This document shows positions 42,979 to 51,844 of a stretch of 64,000 bases of DNA, piece after piece; position 1 is the stretch's first letter; every line of letters starts with the position of its first letter. The DNA lies in NCBI RefSeq assembly GCF_026242045.1, contig NZ_JAPJDO010000021.1:48088-112087 (forward strand), written 5' to 3'. The notes beneath the pieces are model-generated. The model did no database searches. It was not told the origin of the DNA and worked only from the letters and a program-made list of their open reading frames with translations. The position numbers and the translations under genes are program-made. The DNA is from Mycobacterium pinniadriaticum. GTDB taxonomy: Bacteria; Actinomycetota; Actinomycetes; Mycobacteriales; Mycobacteriaceae.

Positions 42979-43422
42979 GTGTCGCGGAACTCCGATGCCA
43001 AGAAGGCCCGCCGCAAGAAGCGGCAGGCCAGTCGCGACGCGCGCTGGATTCCCGATGCGGTGATGGACACCATCGACGACGTCGACGTCGAACTCGCGCA
43101 GGCGGTCGAGACATTCGACGAGTGGCTGACGTCGCGCGGGTGGACGTTCGACGCCGAGTTCTCCACCGAGACCCTGATCAGCTGGTTCTATGAGCCGTCG
43201 GCCGCCCCGGTCGTCGACGAGGGGTACGAGCCGGTCACCCGCGTCTGGATCACGTCCGCCGGGGGTGACGACGATTTCCCCGAGCGGGTCAACGCCGTTC
43301 TCGTCGGTACCGGTGGCGAGGACGAGGGCGCGCTGTACACCGTCGAGCCGGAAGTCCTGCTCGCCCATATCGAAGCGGTCGAACGCTACCGCCCCGGGGA
43401 CGCCGTACCGGTTCTCGGCTAG
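42979..43422 (+). CDS. Conserved actinobacterial protein, unknown function
   Basis: The 147-residue acidic protein begins with a strongly basic helix (SDAKKARRKKRQASRDARW) and continues with a globular domain rich in Trp, Asp and Glu (DEWLTSRGWTFDAEFS, RVWITSAGGDDDFPERV). No motif I recognise. GTG 42979 lies two bases after metZ, so it shares that transcript. It ends overlapping the convergent SDR gene by 4 bases. Confidence 0.78.
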   Translation: MSRNSDAKKARRKKRQASRDARWIPDAVMDTIDDVDVELAQAVETFDEWLTSRGWTFDAEFSTETLISWFYEPSAAPVVDEGYEPVTRVWITSAGGDDDFPERVNAVLVGTGGEDEGALYTVEPEVLLAHIEAVERYRPGDAVPVLG

Positions 43423-44288
43423 TCCTTTTCGTCGTCTTTGGTTTCCAGCACGCCGGTGGCGGTCTGGGCGCGCTGTTCATAGGCCGCGCGCACGGTCACG
43501 TCGAAGTCGAGGAACACCCGGTCGGTTCCCATCTTCTTGGACAGCCAGCGCCGGCCGCGGGTCGGCAGGAGCGCGGCCGCCCCCGCCACCGGGCGCGACC
43601 AAGACGGCACCGAAACAGCGGTTTTCGGCTTGTCCAAGGTCTTGACGACCGCGGCAGCGATGTCCTCGGGCTGCACCGGCTTGGTGGCGCCGGTCGCCTT
43701 GGTGCCCGCGATCAGCTCGGTGTTGGTGAATGACGGCATCACGCAACTGATCTGGACGCCTTGTCCCGCGTACTCGTCGGAAAGCGCGGTGGACAGGCCC
43801 ACCACCGCGAATTTGGTGCCGGCGTAGAGCGCTTGGCCCGGAACGGCCATCATGCCGGCCATCGAAGCGATGTTGACGATATGGCCGGCGCGCCGGCGAA
43901 GCATCTCCGGCAACACCAGCCGGCAACCGGTGAGCACCCCGTAGAAGTTGACTTCCACGGCGGTACGCACCGCCTGATCAGAGTGGTCGAGGAACGGCCC
44001 GACCGGCATGACGCCGGCGTTGTTGATCAGGATGTCGATGTGGCCGCCGCCGTCGGCACGGGCCTTGTCCAAGAACGTCGCGAACGATTCGGGATCGCTG
44101 ACATCGAGTGGGTAGCCCGAGACCGGGCCGAGCTTGCTCAGCTGCGCGACGGCGGACTCCTCGAGCGCGACGTCCCGGTCGCCGATCACCACCCGCGCGC
44201 CGCGCTGGGCGAGTGCGCGGGCGGTGGCGAAACCGATACCCCGAGCAGCGCCGGTGATGGCGATGGTTTTGCCTCGGATGTTGTCCAT
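43419..44288 (-). CDS. SDR family oxidoreductase
   Basis: The 289-residue classical SDR has TGAARGIG (about 12-19), NNAGVMPVGPF, the Ser in NIASMAG and catalytic YAGTK. Its C-terminal extension PVAGAAALLPTRGRRWLSKKMG resembles that of mycobacterial Rv1245c-like SDRs and of the product of 23943-24776. The substrate is unknown. ATG 44288 gives the right N-terminus; the longer in-frame ORF would overlap the divergent GNAT gene. Confidence 0.88.
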   Translation of the reverse strand: MDNIRGKTIAITGAARGIGFATARALAQRGARVVIGDRDVALEESAVAQLSKLGPVSGYPLDVSDPESFATFLDKARADGGGHIDILINNAGVMPVGPFLDHSDQAVRTAVEVNFYGVLTGCRLVLPEMLRRRAGHIVNIASMAGMMAVPGQALYAGTKFAVVGLSTALSDEYAGQGVQISCVMPSFTNTELIAGTKATGATKPVQPEDIAAAVVKTLDKPKTAVSVPSWSRPVAGAAALLPTRGRRWLSKKMGTDRVFLDFDVTVRAAYEQRAQTATGVLETKDDEKD

Positions 44289-44351
44289 GGGCCACGACTT
44301 TACAGGTGTCAATTTTTCCCGGAAGCAGATCGACAGGGCACACTCGATCCC

Positions 44352-45008
44352 GTGAACGCATTGCGTTTCGTTTCCGTCCGCGAGGACGACGCGCTGGCCC
44401 AACCCTTGCTGGCCGAACTCGCCGTCGAGTACGCCACCCGCTACGAGGGCACCGAGGCCGGGGTCATGCGCTGGTTGCGTAGCCATCCCGCCGGGCAGTT
44501 CGCCCCGCCCGATGGCGGCATGCTGATCGGGGTGCTCGACGACCGCCCAGTGACCGGCGGGGCGTTCTGCCGCTTCGATGCCGACACCGCCGAACTCAAA
44601 CGGATCTGGACCGACAGCGCAAGCCGGCGGCGGGGGTATGCCACGATGCTCCTGGGTGCCCTGGAGTCTGCGATTGCCCAGCGGGGCTACCGCCGGGTGT
44701 ACCTGACCACCGGTAACCGTCAGCCCGAAGCCGAAGCGTTGTACGTCAGCGCCGGCTACGCCCGGCTGGCCGAGCCGCTGGCCAGCGAGGCCGACGTGTT
44801 TCCCGTGGCGTTCCTCAAGACGCTTCCGGATTCGCAGAATATCTTCTGCGACTGCGGGATAGGGGCCGGGGTCAGTGCGGCGTCGCTTGCCGTACCGCCT
44901 CCCGGATCGGCCCGATCCACAGGTCGCCGTGGCCGGGAATCAGCACATCGGTTTCGAGCATCGCCAGCGCGGACAGGCTGCGCACACAGCCCGCCTCGTC
45001 GCGATTGA
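44352..45008 (+). CDS. GNAT acetyltransferase with run-on C-terminus
   Basis: The 218-residue product has a GNAT domain (about 1-155) with the acetyl-CoA loop SASRRRGYATMLL and the following VYLTTGNRQPEAEALYVSAGY, typical of small-molecule acetyltransferases. The last ~60 residues (from PDSQNIFCDCG on, rich in Arg and Pro) do not look like the family. They overlap the convergent hydrolase gene by 137 bases. The native end may have been near 44825, before the hairpin at 44832. Start GTG 44352. Confidence 0.75.
   Translation: MNALRFVSVREDDALAQPLLAELAVEYATRYEGTEAGVMRWLRSHPAGQFAPPDGGMLIGVLDDRPVTGGAFCRFDADTAELKRIWTDSASRRRGYATMLLGALESAIAQRGYRRVYLTTGNRQPEAEALYVSAGYARLAEPLASEADVFPVAFLKTLPDSQNIFCDCGIGAGVSAASLAVPPPGSARSTGRRGRESAHRFRASPARTGCAHSPPRRD
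44832..44851. terminator. Short hairpin at the GNAT/hydrolase boundary
   Basis: TCGCAGAA-TATC-TTCTGCGA is a perfect 8-base inverted repeat 20 bases after the end of the hydrolase gene (44872) on the minus strand. It fits a terminator for that gene, but lies inside the run-on part of the GNAT frame. Confidence 0.45.
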
Positions 45009-45606
45009 ACACCCGGTGCAGTAGCTGCGGGCCGTTGTGCGGGGCCAGTGGATGGCCGGTGACCAGGGCGTCGCCGCTGACCAGAACGCCGTCGACGATG
45101 TAGGAGCAGTGGCCGCCGGTATGGCCCGGGGTTGGCACGGCCAGCGGCCGGCCGGGTAGATCCTCGGCGACGTCCTCGGTCAGCGCTCCCGCGGTGGGGA
45201 TCCCTTCGTGCACCAGCGCGCCCTTGCCGACGATGTCTAGTGACCACTTCAGCCAGCGCGGCTGCCATGCGTGCAGCACCAGGTCGACGGGGGAGGCTTG
45301 CTCGAGGTATTCGCGTTTGGCGTGCCCCACCTCGTCGGCGTGGCAGTAGACCGGCGTCCCGTGCGTCTTGGCGAACCAGATGGCCGAGCCGAAATGGTCG
45401 ATGTGGGCGTGGGTCAACAGGATCGCGGTCACGTCGGCCGGGCCGAATCCGAGTTCGGCCAGCGATGCCAGGACGTCGCCGCGGCTGCCGGGGAAGCCGG
45501 CGTCGATCAGCATCACCCCGGCATCGCCGGTCACCACCGTCCAATTGACCAGTGGTGTTTGCGCCATGTGGACGTGTTCGGTGATAGCGGTCAGGGCCAG
45601 CGCCAT
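44872..45606 (-). CDS. Metallo-beta-lactamase-fold hydrolase, Rv0406c-like
   Basis: The 244-residue MBL-fold protein has the zinc motif THAHIDH (His66, His68, Asp70, His71) with further ligands in TPGHTGGHC and IPGHGD. The family includes glyoxalase II and lactonases; the substrate here is unknown. ATG 45606 is the clear start. It is divergent from fgd, as Rv0406c is from Rv0407. It ends inside the run-on part of the GNAT frame. Confidence 0.88.
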   Translation of the reverse strand: MALALTAITEHVHMAQTPLVNWTVVTGDAGVMLIDAGFPGSRGDVLASLAELGFGPADVTAILLTHAHIDHFGSAIWFAKTHGTPVYCHADEVGHAKREYLEQASPVDLVLHAWQPRWLKWSLDIVGKGALVHEGIPTAGALTEDVAEDLPGRPLAVPTPGHTGGHCSYIVDGVLVSGDALVTGHPLAPHNGPQLLHRVFNRDEAGCVRSLSALAMLETDVLIPGHGDLWIGPIREAVRQATPH

Positions 45607-45725
45607 GGGAGCGAGTTTAGGCGTTTCGCGCCAGCGGTCCGCGACGCTGCCTACCACGCCGCGGCGGGCCCGTGGGCGGGACCTCGCCGGCCCGCGGCGG
45701 CGCCGAGGGGAGTAGAAACGAGGAT

Positions 45726-46736
45726 GTGGCTGAACTGAAACTGGGATACAAGGCGTCGGCGGAGCAGTTCGCGCCGCGCGAGTTGGTCGAGCTGGCGGTG
45801 CTCGCCGAGGCGCACGGGATGGACAGCGCGACGGTGAGTGACCATTTCCAGCCGTGGCGTCACGAGGGTGGTCACGCGCCGTTCTCATTGGCCTGGATGA
45901 CCGCGGTCGGTGAGCGGACCACGCGGCTGATCTTGGGCACGTCGGTGCTGACTCCGACCTTCCGGTATAACCCGGCGGTCATCGCCCAGGCGTTCGCGAC
46001 CATGGGGTGCCTGTATCCGGACCGGATCTTCCTTGGCATCGGTACCGGGGAGGCGCTCAATGAGATTGCCACCGGATATGAGGGCGAGTGGCCGGAATTC
46101 AAGGAGCGTTACGCGCGACTGCGGGAGTCGGTGCGGTTGATGCGCGAGCTGTGGCTGGGTGACCGGGTCGATTTCGAAGGCGAGTACTACAAGACCAAGG
46201 GCGCCTCGATCTACGACGTGCCCGAGGGCGGTATCCCGATCTACATCGCGGCGGGCGGCCCGCAGGTGGCCAAGTACGCCGGCCGCGCGGGCGATGGCTT
46301 CATCTGCACGTCCGGTAAGGGCGAAGAGCTGTACAAGGACAAGCTGATTCCCGCCATGCGCGAGGGCGCCGAGGCGGCGGGCAAGAACCCCGACGACATC
46401 GACCGGATGATCGAGATCAAGATCTCCTACGACCCCGATCCCGAGCTGGCGCTGAACAATACGAGGTTCTGGGCGCCGCTGTCGCTGACCGCCGAGCAGA
46501 AGCACAGCATCGACGACCCGATCGAGATGGAGAAGGCCGCCGACGCCTTGCCCATCGAGCAGGTGGCCAAGCGCTGGATCGTCGCCTCCGATCCGGACGA
46601 GGCCGTGGAGAAGGTCGCTGAGTATGTGGGCTACGGCCTCAACCACTTGGTCTTCCACGACCCGCGACAGGACCAGCGCCGCTTCCTGGAGCTGTTCAAG
46701 AAGGATCTGGAGCCGCGGTTGCGCAAGCTCGGCTGA
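45726..46736 (+). CDS. fgd: F420-dependent glucose-6-phosphate dehydrogenase
   Basis: The 336-residue luciferase-fold enzyme reduces coenzyme F420 with glucose-6-phosphate, giving 6-phosphogluconolactone, and supplies reduced F420 for mycobacterial redox reactions (including activation of nitroimidazole prodrugs). All functional positions of the M. tuberculosis enzyme are at the same numbers: His40, Trp44, Glu109 and phosphate-binding Lys198, Lys259 and Arg283. GTG 45726 gives the family length exactly. It ends seven bases from the end of the convergent polysaccharide-type operon. Confidence 0.97.
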   Translation: MAELKLGYKASAEQFAPRELVELAVLAEAHGMDSATVSDHFQPWRHEGGHAPFSLAWMTAVGERTTRLILGTSVLTPTFRYNPAVIAQAFATMGCLYPDRIFLGIGTGEALNEIATGYEGEWPEFKERYARLRESVRLMRELWLGDRVDFEGEYYKTKGASIYDVPEGGIPIYIAAGGPQVAKYAGRAGDGFICTSGKGEELYKDKLIPAMREGAEAAGKNPDDIDRMIEIKISYDPDPELALNNTRFWAPLSLTAEQKHSIDDPIEMEKAADALPIEQVAKRWIVASDPDEAVEKVAEYVGYGLNHLVFHDPRQDQRRFLELFKKDLEPRLRKLG

Positions 46737-46743
46737 GATCGCT

Positions 46744-48444
46744 TCAGGCGGAACCGTTTATCTGATAAATGCGAAACTGCTCGAAGCCCTGCGGGTTGAC
46801 CACACTGAGGGCTAGGGTGGCCAGGCCGGCGCCGTCGACCCACATGGTGGGGTAGCGCAGGTTGATCGCGTCCAGTTCCCCCAGCCCGGTGGGCTTGGGC
46901 ACCAAGATGTAGCGGACCCCATTGGTCAGTGGCGAATTGACCTTGTCGAAGAAGTCGTAGTCGCTACGGATCGTGAACTGCTTTGGATGGTTTGAGGCCA
47001 GCCAGGTCTTGGCAAGCGAGAAGGTATCGACCAATACTGAACCGTCGGGCAGGTTCTGATTGTCGAACCATACGGCGGTATTGCGACTGAGCTCACCACC
47101 CCAGAACGCCCAGTGCTCGGACTTGGAATAGCGATTTGGCCAGATCACCGCACGCACGCCGAACTCTTCTTTTCCGATCGCCGGGTTCATCATCGATGCC
47201 CACGCCGCCGGAAAGGAGCTGATCAGCACGAAGACCAGCATCGGGACCATCCACACGGGTGAGCGGCGTGAGTGAAAAAACGGGATGCGATCGCCTCGGC
47301 GCCCAGGTGCCGTTGTGACAAGCAATGCCACGACGGCGAGGGGTACCGCCGTTATGAAGAAGCGGAACCAGCCGAATGTGGCGGCGGTATAGATGGCGTA
47401 TACCTGGAACACCAGGATCGAACCGAACATCGCCAGAGGGGCCATGATGTCGATACATCGTTGCCGGACGGCGCGAACCAGCGCCATCGCCACCACCACG
47501 ATGACCAGCGGTTGCATACCCAAGAGCTGCGCTGCGATGTTATAGGTGATGCCATCGAACCCGACGGCCTGGGTGAGAGTGCCGATCCCGGACGCCGCAA
47601 CCTGTGCAGTGTTGCCGTACTGCGAGGTGAGGGAGTCGAACAGGCTACCCACCAGCAGCCAGCTGGACAGTGCCCAGGTAAGGGCCGCAAAAAGCGGCAG
47701 GAATGAGACGACCACTGCGTCGTGGATTCCCAACTGCGTTGCGCCACGCCAACCCCACCCCGGCCGGTTGCGCACCGTGGACACCGCGAAAACTATTACG
47801 CCCGTGCCAGTTAGAGCGATGACTGCTTCAATACGGGTCAGATAACACAATGCGAGAGCTACGCCGCACATGACGAGATTGACAGGCGCGTCGCTCCTGA
47901 GCCACCTCAGCAGGTGCCGGCACGCCCACAGCAAGAGGAACAACTCGGCGCCCTCGCTCATCCCGTCGCCGCCGTAGAACACCACCATTGGGTGAAAGGC
48001 GAACGTTGCGATGGCAAGCCAACGAGCCAGGGTGCTCACCTGGCGATCGAAGGCGATCCCGCGGACCTGGAATACCGCGCCGGCCATGAACAGTGCGCTC
48101 TGGATGGCTCCTACGTAGCCCGTCGTCCTGATGAACGAGTTCCAGTACGTGAGCCTGAAGAGCGGTATCTCGACGAAGCTGGGCAACGGATTCCACACGA
48201 ATCCGACCGCGCCGAGATGGGGATAGCGGCTCATCATCGTGTAGCCTGCGTTGCCGACGCGCGCGGCGGCGTCGGGGTTGACATAGCCGACCCGACAAAG
48301 CCAATAGCCGACGATCGCGTAGATCAAGAAGAAGACCACGTAGAACGCTACTGGCCGCACGATGTTCCGTCGGCGCCGCTTTGGGGCTGGCGTCAGCGGT
48401 TCGGGCGCCGTCGTCGGCGGCGTTGTGTCGACGACAGCCGTCAA
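46744..48444 (-). CDS. Polytopic membrane protein, GT-C-like, last gene of polysaccharide-type operon
   Basis: The 566-residue protein starts with a Pro/Thr/basic cytoplasmic tail (to about 25). It then shows about ten hydrophobic helices and a C-terminal soluble domain of about 120 residues (from about 430: LVDTFSLAKTWLASN, then VRYILVPKP). The plan resembles GT-C glycosyltransferases that use polyprenyl-phosphate sugars, with an early acidic loop (NPDAAARVGNAGY). The catalytic Asp is not certain. TTG 48444 overlaps the BcsB-like stop by 4 bases. GC content is lower than that of the flanking housekeeping genes. Confidence 0.7.
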   Translation of the reverse strand: MTAVVDTTPPTTAPEPLTPAPKRRRRNIVRPVAFYVVFFLIYAIVGYWLCRVGYVNPDAAARVGNAGYTMMSRYPHLGAVGFVWNPLPSFVEIPLFRLTYWNSFIRTTGYVGAIQSALFMAGAVFQVRGIAFDRQVSTLARWLAIATFAFHPMVVFYGGDGMSEGAELFLLLWACRHLLRWLRSDAPVNLVMCGVALALCYLTRIEAVIALTGTGVIVFAVSTVRNRPGWGWRGATQLGIHDAVVVSFLPLFAALTWALSSWLLVGSLFDSLTSQYGNTAQVAASGIGTLTQAVGFDGITYNIAAQLLGMQPLVIVVVAMALVRAVRQRCIDIMAPLAMFGSILVFQVYAIYTAATFGWFRFFITAVPLAVVALLVTTAPGRRGDRIPFFHSRRSPVWMVPMLVFVLISSFPAAWASMMNPAIGKEEFGVRAVIWPNRYSKSEHWAFWGGELSRNTAVWFDNQNLPDGSVLVDTFSLAKTWLASNHPKQFTIRSDYDFFDKVNSPLTNGVRYILVPKPTGLGELDAINLRYPTMWVDGAGLATLALSVVNPQGFEQFRIYQINGSA

Positions 48445-50444
48445 TCTCGAGCCTTCGCGGATCGGCGCCGGATGAGCAGGACGAAGACGATGGCGATGAT
48501 CGAGACTCCGACGACGGCGCCACTCAACCATGCCCACTTCAGCCAGCTGGTGCCCGGATTGTCCGCCAGAGGCACCGGACCGCTGGCACGCACGGTAAGC
48601 GTTTGCGGGCTCGAGATCTGGCCAGCGACTAGGACGTCACCACCGAGATCACGCCAACCGCCCTGCAGACCACCGAGGTAGTCGAATAGTGGCTTAGCCA
48701 TATCCCAGCCTGCGGAAGCGGTGAGCAGAACAATTGTCCGGTTGTTCTGAGAATAGCTCTGTAATGAAGCTAAACCCGTCGGGATATCGGCGATTACGTC
48801 CGCCGGGACGTCGACGTTGGACAGGTTGCCCACTGTGTCGATCGGCGGGTCGAGGTTCTGCTTGTGTACCGCTTGGGCATTCGCGATGATCAATGCGCTC
48901 GAATTGCTCGCGGCCACCTGGTCAACGCTCACCAGAATCGGGCGCAGTTCGATGGACGAAATCTGCTGGACGAGCCCGATGATGGCCGCAGCATGCGCCA
49001 GTTCGTCTGGGTCTGTGCCATCCATTGCCACCTGGAAAGTGGGAATGAATGCTTGTGGTAGAGAAGAGAATCCACCCATCGATACCGCGCCGCCGGCCTT
49101 GACCGCGGCGGTCGAGCCCGGATCGACCTGGAAATTCATCGGAACCGTGCGCGGCGTGCACCCACCGGCGCCCGGCTCATAACTGACCGTGAGGACTAGT
49201 CCGGTGTTGCGAGCGGCGATCTCCGCCGGGATACTGAAAGTGGTGTCTAGCCGCCCGGACCTGTCTAGCCGTGCCGTCTTCAACACGATCCCACCAGCGG
49301 CCGCGACCATAGTGCCCTTCTCGTTGTCGTCGACGGGTGTGTAGTTGGCCAGTAGATGAACCTCGATCATCCCGGGTTTGGAGAGGGTGAAGGACGACGT
49401 GCTCAGATTCAGTGAGATGGTGGCCTCACCGAGAACTGAGGCGCCCCCCGAGATGTCAAGTTGGCCGAAGGTTGCCATCCGGGCACCCTGCGTCGGGGCC
49501 ACCTTCTCGGCGTTCACCGTGACGCTGTCGGTCTGCGCGACGGTCAGCAGTTTTTCGCGGAACAACGCCACCTGCTGCTCGAGAGTCGGCCCCGTGCCGG
49601 TGATGACGACATAGGGGCGCTGCATCGGGTCGGTCACCAGCTGGACGCCGGGATTGTCGACTTCCTTGAGATCACGGATCACGATGGCCCGGGTCAGATT
49701 GTCGCCGTCAGGCGGGGGTGCCGGATCGGTACGGGCCAACTGGCGCAAGTTGATTCGGACGGTTGCGGGCTGATACCGGCGAGTGAGCGCTGCAACCAGG
49801 CTCAGTGCCGTCAGCTTTTCCGATGCTGTCGGTTGCGGGTCGACGTAGATGTCGACGTTGGGGGCGATTGCAGGGAAGAACTGCTGAAGGGATATGGGCT
49901 GGTTGAAGTCGCCGCTGAACGTGACTGAGAAGCCACTGATCACCAACGCCGGTGGCGGCCCGCAGACGGTGTCTCCTGCCGTCATTCGCAGCACCATGTT
50001 GAGTTGCGCTTGATTGTGCAGCACCGGCACTGAACTGACGTCGATGCTGAACGGCGCCGAAGTGCGGCCCGCGGTGAGGTCGGGGACGGGCACCGTGCCG
50101 AGATATTGCCCGTCGGTGGTTTCTGCTTCGATGTAGCCCTGTGGGATGTTGGTCGCCGAGTGCAGAATTCCGGACAGGGTGATCGGGGTGAGCCCGTCCG
50201 GGGTGGGGATCGAGGCGGTCTGGGTGGCGTTCGCCGCCCCGAAATAGAGTGCAGAACTCATCCCGAGTTGCTTCCAGCCGAGGGTTGTCGTCGCGTCGAC
50301 TGGCGGAGCATCGTCGCCTGGCTCGGCCGTTTCGGAGGGCACCTCGACGTCCGGATCGGCCTTCGCGACCGGCGGATGTAGCGGTACTTGGAGGGCGATG
50401 ATGCTCAACGCGCAGACGACCCACAAAACTTGCCGCCGAATCAC
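48441..50444 (-). CDS. BcsB-like exported, membrane-anchored protein
   Basis: The 667-residue protein has a signal peptide (VIRRQVLWVVCALSIIALQV), a long extracytoplasmic region of repeated beta-rich and alpha/beta modules (about 60-620) and a C-terminal membrane helix (WLKWAWLSGAVVGVSIIAIV) ending RRRSAKARD. This is the layout of BcsB, the cellulose-synthase co-subunit that guides the nascent polymer outside the membrane. GTG 50444 overlaps the synthase stop by 4 bases, with AAGGAAGG upstream. Pairing with a BcsA-like GT2 supports the call; the polymer is unknown. Confidence 0.75.
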   Translation of the reverse strand: MIRRQVLWVVCALSIIALQVPLHPPVAKADPDVEVPSETAEPGDDAPPVDATTTLGWKQLGMSSALYFGAANATQTASIPTPDGLTPITLSGILHSATNIPQGYIEAETTDGQYLGTVPVPDLTAGRTSAPFSIDVSSVPVLHNQAQLNMVLRMTAGDTVCGPPPALVISGFSVTFSGDFNQPISLQQFFPAIAPNVDIYVDPQPTASEKLTALSLVAALTRRYQPATVRINLRQLARTDPAPPPDGDNLTRAIVIRDLKEVDNPGVQLVTDPMQRPYVVITGTGPTLEQQVALFREKLLTVAQTDSVTVNAEKVAPTQGARMATFGQLDISGGASVLGEATISLNLSTSSFTLSKPGMIEVHLLANYTPVDDNEKGTMVAAAGGIVLKTARLDRSGRLDTTFSIPAEIAARNTGLVLTVSYEPGAGGCTPRTVPMNFQVDPGSTAAVKAGGAVSMGGFSSLPQAFIPTFQVAMDGTDPDELAHAAAIIGLVQQISSIELRPILVSVDQVAASNSSALIIANAQAVHKQNLDPPIDTVGNLSNVDVPADVIADIPTGLASLQSYSQNNRTIVLLTASAGWDMAKPLFDYLGGLQGGWRDLGGDVLVAGQISSPQTLTVRASGPVPLADNPGTSWLKWAWLSGAVVGVSIIAIVFVLLIRRRSAKARD

Positions 50445-51844
50445 TGTGTTGCCTTCCTTGCCAAGCCGTGCTCCGTCTTCTCCCAGTAGGAAGGGTTGTA
50501 CACCAGTTGCACACCCGACTTGATGGCGCCGATTGCCTGCAAGAGCCAGTACCCGGGAATGAGTAGCGCAGCAACGAGCCATTGCGGCTTGCCTGACGCG
50601 CGTGTCGTGAGCAATGTCAATGTCACGGCGATCGCATTGCCTGCCGTGAACAGCAGAAGCGACAGGTAGTACGTGGAATTCGGGAAGATGTTGTCGAAGA
50701 ACTCGGGCCGCCCGGCGTACCACACCACGATCAGGGCCCAGAAGGCCACGTTGACCATGCACGCGATGGGCATACCAGCGGTGATGTTGGCCATCCTCAG
50801 CAGTGGTACCAGACCTAATTCGCGGTAGAGCCTCACTGGCTGGCGCATGTGCACCACGAATGTCTGGAGGTAGCCCTTGTACCAGCGGGACCGTTGGCGC
50901 AGCCAGTTCAGTGCATCGGCGTTCGCCTCTTCGGCCGTGACGGAGTCCAGCATCAGTGTGCGATAGCCGTTGCGTGCGAGCCGGATTCCCAGATCGGCGT
51001 CCTCGGTGACGTTGTATGGGTCCCAGCCGCCGACCTCCCACAACACGTGCGTCTTGATGTGATTCGAGGATCCGCCGAGCGGGATGATGCAGTTGGCCTC
51101 ACTCAACGCGGGCAGCACGTAGGAGAACCATTGGTCGTACTCGATCGAAAACCATCGGGTGAGGATGTTCTGGTTCGCGTTGTAATAGCTCAGGGTGCTT
51201 TGAAGGGCCGCAACGTCATCGGGCGCGTTGGCGAACGTGTACACGGCCTTTCGGAGCTGAAGTGGGTCGGGTATGTCGTCGGCGTCGAAGATCGTCACGT
51301 ATTCGCTGCGCTCCGACGGGAGGTCCATAGCGTGGTTGCACGCCTTGGGTTTGGTCCGCGGCAGCGTGGGCGGTACGACGACCAGGTTGACGTTGTGCAC
51401 GCTTTGAGCCTGGAAAGCCGAGATGGTCTCCTCATCATCCGCTTCGAGGATGAGGTATACGTCGAGTTTGTCTGCGGGATAATCGATTCGACTAACCCCC
51501 TCGAGCAGGGTCGCGACAATGTCGGGTTCGCGGTAGGCCGGTAAGAGTACCGTGTAGACGGGGAGGTCCTCGTCAGGAATCGAATAGGCTTGTTCGACTG
51601 TCACGCGCGCGCGATTGCCGCCCTGCAGTCCCCGAAACACCAGATAGGCCCGATCGACTGTCGACAGCAGGAAGTAGACGGTCGAGATCGTCACCAGCAC
51701 CGCCACCGTGTCCGACCAGTCGTAGATCACCGCCGCCACGACGGCGGCGGTGGTCACGAGGCCGATGATCTTCTGCCGTCGGGTGAATAGGTGCTTGGCC
51801 GAGTACTCCTCGCGCAACTGCGTCGGGACATCCTGAATGCTCAT
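50441..51844 (-). CDS. BcsA/XagB-like GT2 polysaccharide synthase
   Basis: The 467-residue processive glycosyltransferase has two N-terminal helices (about 25-62). The GT2 domain has its first Asp region VYLILEADDEET (about 129-140), the D-x-D motif FDADD at 186-190, TED at 280-282 and Q-x-x-R-W (QRSRW) at 317-321. Three to four C-terminal helices form the channel. No PilZ domain is present, so it lacks the c-di-GMP control of classical BcsA. ATG 51844 overlaps the upstream stop by one base. It should polymerise a nucleotide sugar and export the chain across the membrane. Confidence 0.88.
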   Translation of the reverse strand: MSIQDVPTQLREEYSAKHLFTRRQKIIGLVTTAAVVAAVIYDWSDTVAVLVTISTVYFLLSTVDRAYLVFRGLQGGNRARVTVEQAYSIPDEDLPVYTVLLPAYREPDIVATLLEGVSRIDYPADKLDVYLILEADDEETISAFQAQSVHNVNLVVVPPTLPRTKPKACNHAMDLPSERSEYVTIFDADDIPDPLQLRKAVYTFANAPDDVAALQSTLSYYNANQNILTRWFSIEYDQWFSYVLPALSEANCIIPLGGSSNHIKTHVLWEVGGWDPYNVTEDADLGIRLARNGYRTLMLDSVTAEEANADALNWLRQRSRWYKGYLQTFVVHMRQPVRLYRELGLVPLLRMANITAGMPIACMVNVAFWALIVVWYAGRPEFFDNIFPNSTYYLSLLLFTAGNAIAVTLTLLTTRASGKPQWLVAALLIPGYWLLQAIGAIKSGVQLVYNPSYWEKTEHGLARKATQ

